A stretch of DNA of 64,000 nt from Notolepis coatsorum (GCA_963971535.1 OZ020589.1:87309796-87373795), one strand, 5' to 3'; numbered from the stretch's first letter, positions 45,607 to 56,999 are shown. Notes: generated by a model not told the origin, from the sequence alone. Made by a program: numbers and translations.

Positions 45607-45829
45607 CTGTTTAGTAAGATAGACCAAGAAAAATAAAACACGTTAATAAAAAAATAAATAAAGAGGTGTGTCTGGGGGGGAGGGGGGGGGGGGGGGGTTA
45701 GAGACCGACAATGAAATTATAATCATGTGAACGGAACCTTTAGGAAAACATTTCTCTCTGTTTTAGTAAAGAACCTGCAAACCTTCCGTCCCATAAACCC
45801 ATCAACATAGTTTCAGTGGAGGGGAGGGG

Positions 45830-46020
45830 GTTGAGGAAATGAAGGGGTTGAGGAGAGGAAGAGCTGAGGAGAAGAAGAGTTGAGGAAGGGAAGGGTTGAG
45901 ATGGGGAAGGGTTGAGGAGGGGAAGGGTTGAGGAGGGGAAGGAATTGAGGAAGGGAAGGGTTGAGGAGAGGAAGGGTTGAGGAGAGGAAGGAGTTGAGGA
46001 GAGGATGGGTTGAGGAGAGG
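45830..46020. repeat. minisatellite, 15-18-bp unit
   Basis: The unit GGTTGAGGAGAGGAAG repeats about 12 times with changes. Confidence 0.9.
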
Positions 46021-46078
46021 ACACTTGTGTGGCTTGTTGTGTGTGTGTGGCTTGTTGTGTGTGTGTGCGTGTGCGTAC

Positions 46079-46080
<2 letters not shown>

Positions 46081-46149
<69 letters not shown>
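46081..46149. repeat. (GA)n microsatellite
   Basis: About 34 uninterrupted GA dinucleotides, preceded by GTGTGTGTG. Confidence 0.97.
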
Positions 46150-46154
<5 letters not shown>

Positions 46155-46609
46155 TGGGGTTCCACAAGGACTTTAAAGGGGAAATATGCAACAATTTAAG
46201 GCAGTTAAAAAATATCAGTGAACACAAACTCTCTCCCAAATCCCCCGAACTAGATGCTAATACTCAAACTGTCATCAGGTATAAAGTCTGAAGCTAGTCC
46301 ATAGAAAATGTATTGGGAAAGATGGTAACGGTGACACTGATAGCACCCTGGGGAATGTTCTGAGTATAGACAGTTTCACTGGAATTCTGTTGCTAGGGAA
46401 CAGTTTAGACCCAAGTGTACTTCCTGCCGGTTACTGCATTAGCAAACACTGCAACAGGAAGTAAACAAGTGGCCATTTAGAATGTTCATGTTGTCAAACC
46501 GTCCATACAGGTGCAGTACATATTCCGTTTCAGAACTGAGAACACCACTATAGAATAAACAAAAGAAAACAAACATTCTGTCAATGGAGCAGCTCCACAC
46601 CGCATACCA
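46150..46609. other. unassigned sequence
   Basis: No gene or repeat structure was recognised. Confidence 0.4.
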
Positions 46610-47245
46610 TGGTAAATGGCTGCATTTATATAGTTATTTTATCCAAAGCGCTTTACAACTTGTTCCTCACATTTTACCCATTCACACATTCACACACAGA
46701 CGGCGGAGGTGACCATGCAAGGTGCCGACCTGCTCATCGGGAGCAGTTAGGGGTTAAGTGTCTTGCTCAGGGACCGAACCTCCGGATTACCAGTAGGGAT
46801 GTCCCGATCCGATCACGTGATCGGGGCCGATCACGTGATTTTCCGAAGATCGGGATCGGCAAAAAAAAGAAAACAAATATGGATTTTTTTTTTTTTATTC
46901 AACAAACATGACCATGTTCACGTCTTAAACTCATACTGAGGCCTTAGTTTTGGTTTTAAATTGCATATCATCATTCATTTATTTATTGTCACACAGAGCA
47001 GAAGAATTTTGCCAAAACAAACCAATAGTATCCAGCTGCAGAACGGCAGACCAGCCAAACTCTCAGACCCAAATTAAATTTTGTGACAATAAATAAATGA
47101 ATGACGATATGCAATTTAAAACCAAAACTAAGGCCTCAGTATGAGTTTAAGACGTGAATAAAATCACATGATCGGGAGCAAAAAAACGTGATCGGGACAT
47201 CCCTAATTACCAGACAACTGCTCTACCTCCTGAGCCACTGTCACC
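46610..47245 (+). mobile_element. teleost interspersed repeat Q (copy 3), split by a hAT
   Basis: GTAAATGGCTGCATTTATAT, CACACACAGACGGCGGAGGT and GTGTCTTGCTCAGGGA identify the repeat. It resumes after the hAT with AACTGCTCTACCTCCTGAGC. Confidence 0.75.
46794..47205 (+). mobile_element. hAT miniature element with long internal inverted repeat
   Basis: The ends TAGGGATGTCCCGATC and GATCGGGACATCCCTA are perfect inverses. The 8-bp duplication ATTACCAG is perfect (46786-46793 and 47206-47213). Inside, arms of about 85 bp (46909-46992 and 47077-47165) around GAGGCCTTAGTTTTGGTTTT are inverted copies. Confidence 0.93.
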
Positions 47246-47439
47246 CCCACATCACAAGTTTGATTCTTATGTGATTCTGGTTTCTGGCTCTGGCATGTTC
47301 ACAGATATTAACTGAACTTTCCTAGACCGTGGACATTTGGGTGGTGTTCCCCTTTAACCACACAATATTTGACACAAATTACTTCTATTAGGACAAAATA
47401 AGTGAAGTGAAGGGAACTGGTAGTTTTGTACTTGTGTGT

Positions 47440-47462
47440 GTGGGGGGGGGGGGGGGGGGGGG
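47440..47462. repeat. (G)n run
   Basis: More than 20 consecutive G residues after GTGTGTG. Confidence 0.95.
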
Positions 47463-47645
47463 GTGAACTTCCCTGGTACATGTTCAGTCTCTAAACACTA
47501 GGGCCGTCTGTAACAACTGTTTTGGTAACCGAATGACGTGTTTTTATTATTCTGATTATGACGGTTGATCAGCACTTTGAGTTAATTGGATATTTTTTTA
47601 AAGGTTTGCAAAAACACATACATCACATCATGATTTAATATATAC

Positions 47646-47648
<3 letters not shown>

Positions 47649-47682
<34 letters not shown>
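47649..47682. repeat. (AT)n microsatellite
   Basis: About 17 AT dinucleotides. Confidence 0.97.
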
Positions 47683-47684
<2 letters not shown>

Positions 47685-48039
47685 TAATACTAATGTTTAT
47701 TGTCAACTTCATTCAAAATTGAATTTTCTTACACAATGTCCACATCAGGGTTAAGTCACCTTATTGCAGGAGTGGCCAACCAGTCAGAGACTAAGAGCCA
47801 CAAAAATTACTGTGGTACCACAAAGAGCCACACCATTATAGCCAGCGTTTCTCAACTTTTTTTTCAGTCACGGCACCCTTCATGTGTTTATAGGTCTCAC
47901 CCTCTGGCCTCTGAAGTTGCTAATGTCTTTTTTATTTGGGCCTCACAGGGTTAAAAGTACCCTGCGAGACCCACGGTTGCAAAATTACAAAATCACGTTT
48001 AGCCATTTAAAAAAAGAATGTTTATTTAAAAAATTTTAA

Positions 48040-48978
48040 AGGGTAACTATTTTACTATTTCTTTCACTATTTGGGCACTTTTACACAATTCCTGTGAGTC
48101 TATGGAACACACCTAGGTTTTTTTCAAAAAAAAATGCATTGTTTTGTATTTCTAATCAAGTACAGTACCGTACTTTTCGGACTATAAGCCGTGGCTTTTT
48201 TCCCCATTTTTCGACCCTGCGGCTTACTGTATATAACGGTGCGGTTTATATGTGGACAAAACCTGAAAATCAAAATATTGCTTTTTTACTGCATTGAAAT
48301 GTTATTTATCTGTTCCCTTATTTGCTAAACTTAATACAACTTGTAAATGAGTTAATGTTATTTGTCCGACAGTATTGTGTCCCAATGGGAGTCATTCTCT
48401 GTAGAGGTGGGAACTTAAAGCTCAATATAAGAACGGCCATGCACCACCACTCACAGAATCGAGAAAGAGCAATCAATCTGTCAATCCTTTCCGTGTCCGG
48501 GTGAGGTTTCCCGTGTTGAGTCAAATTAAGCCGCAGGCTCCACTCCTTACATATGGTAATTAAACATTAAAACACATGTGGCTTATAGTCCAGTGCGGCT
48601 TATATATGTACACATCATTCAATTTAGCTGCTGCGGCTTATAGTCGGGTGCGGCTTATAGTGCGAAAAGTACGGTACTCAAAAACCGCATTTTTCTACCT
48701 CAAGATCTTAAGCCGTTTTGAGGCTGGGCTCCAACCACTGTGTGGCCTGGTGCCAACTGCCACATCAACTGCCACATTATTATGCAGCTGAGAAATCTCT
48801 GACATCACATATGCACATTTTCAGATGATTCAGTTCAGTGAGGGTGAATATTGTGAGAGGAGAATTGGAAGAATGCGCCAATATGAGAATTAGAGACATA
48901 GATCCTATTAATATAAGTCCACATAGCTAAGAAACAATGGTAAACACTGAAAAAGGCCATTTATAAGATAGTTCCCAT
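48040..48978 (-). mobile_element. TTAA element, family G copy 2 (reverse)
   Basis: TTAA lies at 48036-48039 and 48979-48982. The interior TTTACACAATTCCTGTGAGT is the reverse complement of 44680-44700. A MITE at 48168-48674 splits it. Confidence 0.65.
48168..48674 (+). mobile_element. TA-flanked MITE (Tc1/mariner-like), 507 bp
   Basis: The ends CCGTACTTTTCGGACTATAA and TTATAGTGCGAAAAGTACGG lie between TA 48166-48167 and 48675-48676. Repeated GCGGCTTATAGTC motifs occur inside. No gene. Confidence 0.88.
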
Positions 48979-49797
48979 TTAAGCACATGTATAGTCAATT
49001 GGTCCTGTTGTTCAGCCTCACAATGCTATTTGATAGTAAATGTGTTTATATGTCCCACCCTCTGGCCTCTGAAGTTGCTAATATCTTTTTAATTTGGGCC
49101 TCACAGGGTTAACCTCTTAAGCCTGAGATATACAGTAAAAGTGTATATTTTCAGCATTACGTTTGTTTACCAATTATTTTAACTGTTATTAGTGAAATAT
49201 AAGATTATAGAAATCTCAGGGTATTGAGTCGGAAACCGGCGCATATTGACAGGAGGAAGTGGCACATCCAAAAGTGAGTGTAGTCTTTTGAAGGAAGAGA
49301 CTCAGGGCTTTCAAATTTCGAAAAACGACCCTACCCAGCTCACACCAGCCCCTGTCAATCATCTGACTTCTGGATTTACTTTTTTATTTCTCTTATTTTT
49401 TGGGATTATCTCCCACAAACCTGAACGTTATTGCCATAAAACAGAACGCAGTTAGTTTCTCTACCTTTCTGTGAACGTCTTGCAAAAAACGGTGTTGCAA
49501 TATGATGAAAAATGGTGAAGAAATTTACATTATAAAAAAGATGGCAGAATTCAGTACTGTATCTACAAAACCTTCTGTTTAATCATCTTCCCTTTATTCA
49601 TTTGCTTAGATTTTTCAGGTCTGGTCAATTTTAGCATGGTGTTATTCACAGTCAAAGATAACATTTTTTTTTTTTAAATAGAATTGATATTCTCCTTTGG
49701 TTCATTACAATTTACTCAAGCCTAGTAACAGACACTATTTCTGACACTGATCCATATATGTCCCTAGATTCAGATACCAAGAACATGCAAATGGACC

Positions 49798-50105
49798 TGT
49801 TACGTACTAGAGGCTGGTCACTCCTGTGTCACCAAGGCATGCACGTGAGGGCTGCCAATTAGCCAATTAGTGCTGATTGGTTACCTGCTGGGGAGCTTCA
49901 AAGGCAGGCCCAGTAACACACATGCACTGTCTGTGCCTAGTGAAAGAGCTGTCAGGTTCTTACAGTCCTTGTCCGTTGGGTTACCAGTACATTAGTTTAT
50001 AGTTATATTAGTAGTTCCTTGTTTTAGTAGCATTTTTGTGTTAGAGCACAGGGTTTTGGTGGTGATTACACATAGGTTGCGTACCCATGAGCCAGGGTCG
50101 TAACA
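49798..50105 (+). repeat. 5' LTR
   Basis: Starts TG and ends CA. It is identical to 53843-54150 except GGCAGGCCC against GGCAAGCCC. Confidence 0.95.
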
Positions 50106-50107
50106 AT

Positions 50108-50125
50108 TGGGCGCTGGTCCGGGAT
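50108..50125 (+). promoter_or_regulatory. tRNA primer binding site
   Basis: TGGGCGCTGGTCCGGGAT begins two bases after the LTR. It resembles the tRNA-Pro-type site TGGGGGCTCGTCCGGGAT at 16 of 18 positions. Confidence 0.7.
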
Positions 50126-50965
50126 CTTTTACCCCTAGAACTTTGTTTGGTGATTTTTTTTTGTGTTGCACGGGGTGTCATCATATTATGGTTTGGGTGG
50201 TGTTCGTTACACATGGTGTAACGTGGGGGCTGAGCCATTTTCATCAAACAGGTGAGTATGCCGTATTTGTTTGTAATTTGATGTGACTACTTATGCTGTT
50301 AAAATATATAGTTTAGTAGGCACCACATGTAGATAGGGATATTATTTTCTGGTTGTGGGTTAGCGTCCGGTGCACCGCGTACTCCTGGGGCGGTCAATGA
50401 AATGATTGTATATGATCTTTGACTGGTAGCAGGTGTGGTTGAAGAAAGTTAGGTCTACAGGGCATTAGTTTAAGGGTAGGTAGGTTAGGGCGGCCAGGAA
50501 ACACAGGTAGTGTGGTAGGGCTTGATTTAGTGTTTCTTAGGGTAGACATGTGGTAGGCCGGGGTTTTCTGCAGTTTAGACGTAGAAGCATATGTGGTCAC
50601 ATCAGGTTAGAAGGCGCACCTGTTTGGAATATTTTGTTGGATTTATTTTGTTTGTTTAAGTGTTTGGTGAGCATACCTGGTAGCACCTAACACCCTGCGT
50701 GTATGACACGTCTATTTAGGGTGGGTGTGTTTTTTTTTAATTTTTTTTGTTTGTTTGTGCAACCTGGAAAGGTGCGCTCCGTAGAGCTCACATTTACACC
50801 GCGTTCCCTTCTGGTTGTTATTGTTGGCAATTAGCATTATTCATGGTTCTTCAGTGGTTCTTCGTTGTTCTTCAGTGGTTCGTTGGGGGGGTCTTCGTGG
50901 TTCGTTAGTGGTTCTTCGTGTCTGTGAGGTTGGGTGTGTAGCTTGGGGTGTCTAGTTCAGTGACA

Positions 50966-52918
50966 ATGGCTTCCATCAGGGACTTTGTTGATCGCCCGTC
51001 TCATGACTTATTAGACAAATTTTCCAAAGAACAACTGCTCGAGCTTGCTGTGCACTACAAGGTCGAGCTTACTCCCAGTGAGAAACGTTTGAAACCATCT
51101 GCCTTGGGTGCTTTGAGGGTTTTGCTCATTAGGGAACAGGTGCTTGAGGAGAGGGTGGAGGAGCCTCCTTTGTCTGACGTGTCTCCGCTATTACCTGGTG
51201 TAGAGGGTGAGTGGAGGATTAGGGAGTTGGAGTTTAGAGAAAGGCAGCTAGAGCGAGAGCGTGAGGAGAGGAAAGAGGAGCGTGAGCTTAAGGAGAGAGA
51301 GAGGAGAGAGGAGCGTGAGTTTAAGGAGAAGCAAATGTTGTTGGAGCACGAGCGTGCACAGAAGGAGCTTGAATATAAGCATGCTGCCTTACAGGCGGGT
51401 GCTCTGCATCCAGAGTCACGTTCCGGGTTTGATGTAGGCAGGAATATTAGGATGGTGCCACCATTTTTTGAGAAAGACGTGGAAAGATATTTTCCCCTTT
51501 TCGAACGGGTGGCAACCACATTGAAGTGGCCTGATACCGCCTGGACACTGCTGCTGCAATGTGTTTTGGTTGGTAGGGCACAAGAAGCCTACACTGCTCT
51601 GTCCCTTGAACAAAGCGCTGATTATGAGCTGGTTAAAGCTTCCATTTTGAGGGCTTATGAGTTGGTCCCTGAGGCCTATCGTCAGCGTTTTAGAGGTTAT
51701 CGTAGGTCCGAGGGGCAGTCTTATGTTGAGTTTGGAAGGGAGAAGGAGAACCTGTTTGACAGGTGGTGCACTTCTCAGAAGGCAGAGTCAAGAGAGCAGC
51801 TTAGGCAGTTGATTCTCCTAGAGGAATTTAAAAGATGTGTTCCTGATACCGTTTCCACACATCTAAATGAGCGTGGGGTATCGAAGATAAGCGACGCCGC
51901 TGTCTTCGCCGATGAGTTTGTGTTGACACACAAGTCCGTGTTTTTGGAGGACTACCGTGTTGAGTCCGGGGATAGGCGTCCTGTTCAGGGGGGCCGTTTC
52001 CCAAAACCGGTGTCTGCTGGTCATCTAACTTCACCTCCTAGGCGGGGTGGTTCTGCTGGTGCATTCCCAGAAGGGATTATCTGTTTTTACTGTAAGGAAC
52101 CTGGTCATATCGTTGCTGGATGCCCGGTGCTTGAGCAGAAAAATTTCAGAACCGTGGCTCTGGTAGAAACCATATGCAGGACGCCTATGCCAACGTTAGA
52201 TGGGGATGGGGAAGGTATCAAACGTGTGGACAAAGAGCTCGAGGGTTCCCAGAGGTTTATGATGAATGGATTTGTTTCCCTGACTAATGCACTAGAGTCC
52301 AAACAGGCTATAACAATTTGGAGAGATACCGGTGCTTTTCAGTCCCTCATTCTGGAGGGGGTTTTGCCGTTTTCAGAAAACTCTTCTTTGCATTCCGATG
52401 TCGTTGTTCGGGGCTTTGGGGGTGGGTTTGTGGATGCACCTTTGCATGAGGTCACGCTCAATTCTCCCTTAGTATCAGGCAAGGTTGTTGTGGGGGTATG
52501 TTCTCACATTCCCATAAAGGGGGTGTCCTTCATTCTGGGGAATGATTTGGCTGGTGACAAAGTGTTGGCTACTCCGGTTGTAACTCCCATTCCTGTGGTT
52601 TCTGAGGTCTCTAATGAGCTGGCACAGAAACATCCAGGAGTGTTTCCTGTGTGTGCTGTGGCACGAGAAATGTCAAAGGACAGAAGTGATGTTGTTGTGG
52701 ATGTACCTCTGCATAATGATTCTCTTGATTGTGGTTTTGTGTTAGGCCCGGTGGTGAAACCAGAGTTGACAGGCGTGCCGGAGAAGCATGTGACAGGAGA
52801 TGATATGGCAGCGCAGTGTCTCAAGGTCTTCCCAGCCTGTACGGTGGCTGAGGCCACGAACGAATTGGAGGAGGAGTGTGGGAAGGATGCTATGAGAGGT
52901 GCTGTTTTTTTTATATGA
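50966..52918 (+). CDS. gag: gypsy Gag with zinc knuckle and aspartic protease motif
   Basis: 650 codons from the ATG at 50966; a GTG at 50948 extends the frame but lacks support. Residues about 83-145 form a highly charged Arg/Glu coiled coil. The central part (about 160-330, with VPPFFEKDVERYFPLFERVA) looks like a capsid. A CCHC knuckle CFYCKEPGHIVAGC lies near residues 372-388 and would bind the element RNA. A protease-type catalytic triad, RDTGA, has its Asp at residue 454. The frame ends just after a run of T residues (52904-52912). The next ORF overlaps in the +1 frame, which suggests a slippage or deletion point. Confidence 0.85.
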   Translation: MASIRDFVDRPSHDLLDKFSKEQLLELAVHYKVELTPSEKRLKPSALGALRVLLIREQVLEERVEEPPLSDVSPLLPGVEGEWRIRELEFRERQLEREREERKEERELKERERREEREFKEKQMLLEHERAQKELEYKHAALQAGALHPESRSGFDVGRNIRMVPPFFEKDVERYFPLFERVATTLKWPDTAWTLLLQCVLVGRAQEAYTALSLEQSADYELVKASILRAYELVPEAYRQRFRGYRRSEGQSYVEFGREKENLFDRWCTSQKAESREQLRQLILLEEFKRCVPDTVSTHLNERGVSKISDAAVFADEFVLTHKSVFLEDYRVESGDRRPVQGGRFPKPVSAGHLTSPPRRGGSAGAFPEGIICFYCKEPGHIVAGCPVLEQKNFRTVALVETICRTPMPTLDGDGEGIKRVDKELEGSQRFMMNGFVSLTNALESKQAITIWRDTGAFQSLILEGVLPFSENSSLHSDVVVRGFGGGFVDAPLHEVTLNSPLVSGKVVVGVCSHIPIKGVSFILGNDLAGDKVLATPVVTPIPVVSEVSNELAQKHPGVFPVCAVAREMSKDRSDVVVDVPLHNDSLDCGFVLGPVVKPELTGVPEKHVTGDDMAAQCLKVFPACTVAEATNELEEECGKDAMRGAVFFI

Positions 52919-53395
52919 CACCGTTCTAGTTGGAGGGGCTACTAAGCTTGATTTAGGCTGCCAGCCTTCCCACAATAGCTCTATTGTCCCTAATGTTTCA
53001 CTTGTGGGCAGGGATGGTCCCAGTATGTCAGTTGATGGTTCTGACATTGATCCACATGTCCACACTGATTCTCTGCCATGCACTAGGTGTGATGGTCAAC
53101 CTAGTTACCTGTGTCCTGTGGAGCAGGAGCCGCCTTCGCGACCTGGTCTGTTGAGTGGCAGCCATTTTGATTTTGATCAGGACAAAGTTATTTTGGGTGA
53201 CGCCATTTTAGATGGTGTTCCAGACGTTATTGTGACTGTCGTACGGCCAGGTTCCCGGTACACTGGGGCTGTACCTCAGGCGGTACAGCCTACTCTGGAT
53301 GTTCACGGTGTGCAGTATCCTGAACTGCCAGTGCCAGGTGGGATGGATATGGGTGCGGTGGTGGTATCAGTGATTTATGGTTTTGTTGTGCTGTG

Positions 53396-53708
53396 TTCTG
53401 TTCTGTTAAGCGCAGTTCTCAGGTTGATTTTGGTTTGCAGTATAATTCTGACAGATCGGTATCGGTGGTCGTGTTCGACAGGGGCCGACCCGGTTCTTGC
53501 CTTGAACCATTTTTATGTTTACGTTGGATCCTCCAGTTTACCCCTTGTTGTGTATACAGACCATAACCCTTTGGTTTTTCTTCGCAGCATGGTGAATTCG
53601 AACCATCGTTTGATGCGGTGGAGTTTGTTCCTCCAGGCGTATAACTTGGATATTCGCCACATTCGTGGGAGGGACAACGTGCTAGCAGATGCCCTCTCAC
53701 GATCATAG
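53396..53708 (+). pseudogene. pol: gypsy pol remnant: C-terminal end of RNase H
   Basis: The frame is open from about 52899 but only its last third is recognisable: VVYTDHNPLVFLRSM, MRWSLFLQAYNLDIRHIRGR and DNVLADALSRS, the typical end of Ty3/gypsy RNase H. The stop is at 53706-53708. The preceding part (52919-53500) resembles continuing Gag/protease-linker sequence, not RT. No RT fingers-palm motif and no integrase zinc finger or DDE core are present before the 3' LTR. The element therefore depends on proteins from another copy. Confidence 0.8.
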
Positions 53709-53830
53709 TACCGGTGTTTGTGGTACCCGTTATCGCTGTTGTGGTAGAGGCCCTGACACCTAAGTGGTCACAGTTGTTTTTGTTTTGTTTATGGGTTGTT
53801 GTGTAGTGGTTGCCTCTTGGGCAACCAGTT

Positions 53831-53842
53831 TGGTGGGGGAGG
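53831..53842 (+). other. polypurine tract
   Basis: TGGTGGGGGAGG lies immediately before the 3' LTR, the usual position for plus-strand priming. Confidence 0.7.
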
Positions 53843-54150
53843 TGTTACGTACTAGAGGCTGGTCACTCCTGTGTCACCAAGGCATGCACGTGAGGGCTGC
53901 CAATTAGCCAATTAGTGCTGATTGGTTACCTGCTGGGGAGCTTCAAAGGCAAGCCCAGTAACACACATGCACTGTCTGTGCCTAGTGAAAGAGCTGTCAG
54001 GTTCTTACAGTCCTTGTCCGTTGGGTTACCAGTACATTAGTTTATAGTTATATTAGTAGTTCCTTGTTTTAGTAGCATTTTTGTGTTAGAGCACAGGGTT
54101 TTGGTGGTGATTACACATAGGTTGCGTACCCATGAGCCAGGGTCGTAACA
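53843..54150 (+). repeat. 3' LTR
   Basis: 308 bp, TG...CA; the partner of 49798-50105. Confidence 0.95.
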
Positions 54151-54179
54151 GACCATTTAAAAAAAAATTGTAAATGTGT

Positions 54180-54216
<37 letters not shown>

Positions 54217-54302
54217 TACATTTTTTTTTTTTTTTTTTTATGGATGGAAGAGCCGCACATTGGCGGGCAAAGAGCCGCGGGTCGGCCACCCCTGCCTTAT
54301 TG

Positions 54303-54720
54303 TGTTTATGACAGAGATAGTCAATGCAATACATTTCTCCATGTGTGTAAAAGGTTTAAAGTTGATAAAAGACTATTTACTTTTAATTCAAACACTAAAT
54401 ATGAACGCCAACGGTTTCCAAAGACTCACTATAATCTCATTTTAAGTGGACATTTGTTTGATAGTGTATCTTTAAAAAGCTCTACGTACAAATATCTGTG
54501 TATTTTGCTTGATAAACGAGGCCTGACAGTCATAGTGGTTACTTACCAGGGTGCAATTTGTGAAAAAAAGAAGAAAAAGACTCGAGGACATAAAATGATA
54601 TCCATATCAAATGGGCACATGTCATACAGTGCAACAGAAAGTCATTTTCTGTTTAGTTTGTTTGTTGTTTCAATTTTTCTAAATTGAGGGATTTGCCCTC
54701 AAGCTACTGCAAAGAGATCC
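54303..54720. other. unassigned sequence
   Basis: No gene or element was recognised; an unremarkable ORF of about 90 codons overlaps the hAT end. Confidence 0.4.
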
Positions 54721-54724
54721 AATT

Positions 54725-54998
54725 AAAGGAACACGCCAACATTATGGGAAATTAGCTTACCGTCTTCTCCACAGAGAGACAAGAAGATAAGATACCAGTT
54801 TCCTCTCTGTGCGTTCAGTAGAAAGCTATCTGGCTGCACGTTTGCCTAGCTTAGCACAATGAATGGAAGCGGACATGACCGGTTAGCCTTCGGGAGAGGT
54901 GTTAGTTGGACAATGCCTAGGGCAGGCTAACCGGCACTGTCCGCTTCTGTTCATTGTGCTAAGCTAAGCTAACGTGCAGCCAGATAGCTTTCTAGGCA
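54725..54998. mobile_element. foldback fish repeat (AAAGGAACACGCCAACATTA)
   Basis: It begins with a motif common in fish interspersed repeats. Arms at about 54823-54890 and 54927-54995 (AGAAAGCTATCTGGCTGCAC and its inverse) form a hairpin with a spacer of about 36 bp. Confidence 0.7.
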
Positions 54999-55526
54999 AG
55001 AAATTCATGTATTTAATTCAATACAAGAATGAACGATAGACTACCGGAATGGGGGGACGTCGAACGACCAGAGGTAGAACGTAACAATCCCTCCCGGCAA
55101 ATGGCACCCTGGTGATTACAGACCTGCCCCTCGAGAAGGTGAAGAGGAACCAAAACCATTTCAGGAGAAGCAGCGTGACATTCCAACACAGATCCACCAT
55201 CACTGATAGTGGCTTCACAATGAAGTTGAACTTTAAAAAAAAGAAATTATTAAATTTTTTACAACAAAACATTTCACTGCTAGCATAAAAGCTACCTGTG
55301 GTGGTTGGACTGACATTCAATGAATGACCGTTAGCCATTTGGGTCCAAACACAGCATAGTGTGCCTCTGAAAAGAGTGTTTGAATAAGTATCTGGTTATG
55401 AAGCGAGTCAGTGAACGCTCTCCAAACAGCGGGCTGAGAAAGACGATGTGAGCGTGTGCGTGATCGAGACAGGGACACATGCATGCATGCACGTGTTGCG
55501 TACTGTGCAGGTGTCATGTCACTCAC
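54999..55526. other. unassigned sequence
   Basis: Nothing was recognised. It ends at the candidate exon. Confidence 0.4.
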
Positions 55527-55585
55527 TACTTCATGATGCGCCGCAGTCTCCTTCCTCAGCGGAGGGTTGAACTTCACCTGGTCGA
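55527..55585 (-). CDS. candidate host exon (59 bp)
   Basis: On the minus strand the acceptor TTTTTTCTTTGTTCTTCTCCACAG is strong and the donor GTGAGT is perfect. The frame reads DQVKFNPPLRKETAAHHE. It takes one base from the previous exon and ends in phase 0, the phase needed by the candidate exon at 45544-45606. Codons are well mixed and no repeat overlaps it. This is the best host-exon candidate in the window. I do not recognise the protein. Confidence 0.6.
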
Positions 55586-55669
55586 CTGTGGAGAAGAACA
55601 AAGAAAAAACACAATGATGTCAAAATCAGAACACGTTTTATTTGCTGAATAGAATAGAACTTATTATGA

Positions 55670-55915
55670 GGTTCCACAGTGTGACAGTATGAGTATGACA
55701 GTATGAGTGTGACAGTATGAGAGTGACAGTGTGACAGTATGAGTGTGACAATATGACGGTGACAGTATGTGTGTGACAGTATGACGGTGACAGTATGTGT
55801 GTGACAGTATGACAGTGACAGTATGATGGTGACAGAGTGACAGTGTGATGGTATGACAATGACAGTGTAACAGTATGACAGTGTAACAGTATGCCAGTGT
55901 GACAGTATGACAGTA
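55670..55915. repeat. minisatellite, GACAGTATGAGTGT type
   Basis: Units of about 12-16 bp (GTGACAGTATGA) repeat about 18 times. Confidence 0.9.
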
Positions 55916-56220
55916 TAGTACATTTTGATGTATAGTACAGTATGATGTATAGTAGTGTGATGTATAGATGTATAGTCTGACATAGTAGTCTGATATACTA
56001 ATATATAGCATAGTCTGATGTATAGTACAGTCTGATGTACCAATATATAGCATAGTCCGATGTATAGTACAGTATGATGTACTAATATATAGTACATTCT
56101 GATATATAGTTCATTCTGATGTATAGTACATCCTGATGTATAATACAGTCTGATGTATAGTACAGTGAGTCTGATGTATAGTACAGTCCGATGTACTAAT
56201 ATATAGTACAGTCTGATTAG
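55916..56220. repeat. minisatellite, CTGATGTATAGTACAGT type
   Basis: Units of about 16-25 bp around GATGTATAGTACAGTC repeat about 14 times, directly after the previous array. Confidence 0.9.
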
Positions 56221-56544
56221 TACAGTCTGTAATGTATATTACAATATGTGGTGTCTGTGGAGGAAAACAAATTCAAACAATATTCACATTTACAACAACA
56301 TCATCATCTATAGCCTGAACCCTATCAATGACGACATCTATCCTATCTACAATTACAGACACACGTTCTCCTGAGTCACAGGAGCCATTAAGTACTGCAA
56401 GAACCCTGTGAGCTAGAGTGATAGAAAAAACAAACACAACGCTACTTAAGCAGGTTCTGGTTCAAGCACTTTACCTCCTGTCATCTAAGCCCTGTGGCAC
56501 TGAGTCAAGGCAAATGGTGGTGATTAAAAGCTGTAGATAAAGTC
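56221..56544. other. unassigned sequence
   Basis: No gene or repeat structure was recognised. Confidence 0.4.
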
Positions 56545-56903
<359 letters not shown>

Positions 56904-56999
56904 AGAGATCGTACACACACACACACACCCTCTCCTCTAGATTTTTGCAACCGTAAGATGAATACTTAATTCTCCCGGGAGGATAAGTCACTGCTGAAG

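Larger units (their letters stand above)
49798..54150 (+). mobile_element. Ty3/gypsy-type LTR retrotransposon, internally deleted
   Basis: Two 308-bp LTRs (TGTTACG...TCGTAACA) flank 3.7 kb. A 4-bp duplication GACC is present (49794-49797 and 54151-54154). Gag, a protease motif and the C-terminal end of RNase H are present; the reverse-transcriptase core and integrase are missing. The LTRs differ at one base by eye, so the insertion is young although defective. A related uninterrupted copy of the target region lies at about 28130-28245. Confidence 0.92.
47767..54294 (+). mobile_element. hAT element, 6.5 kb because of nested insertions
   Basis: The left end CAGGAGTGGCCAACC and right end GGTCGGCCACCCCTG are inverted. 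The 8-bp duplication CCTTATTG is perfect (47759-47766 and 54295-54302). AGAGCC(A/G)C motifs occur near both ends. It contains a family G element, a TA-flanked MITE inside that, and a gypsy element. No hAT transposase was seen. Confidence 0.85.

Noticed and set aside
50948-50965. GTG-initiated extension of gag
   Set aside because: An ATG follows six codons later and eukaryotic elements rarely use GTG; the ATG at 50966 was chosen.
51055-51519. Minus-strand ORF inside the gypsy gag
   Set aside because: It is a Ser-rich shadow of the coiled-coil region of gag.
55531-56097. His/Thr/Tyr-rich ORFs upstream of the candidate exon
   Set aside because: They arise from the GACAGTATGA and GATGTATAGT minisatellites; only the 59-bp segment with splice sites is kept.
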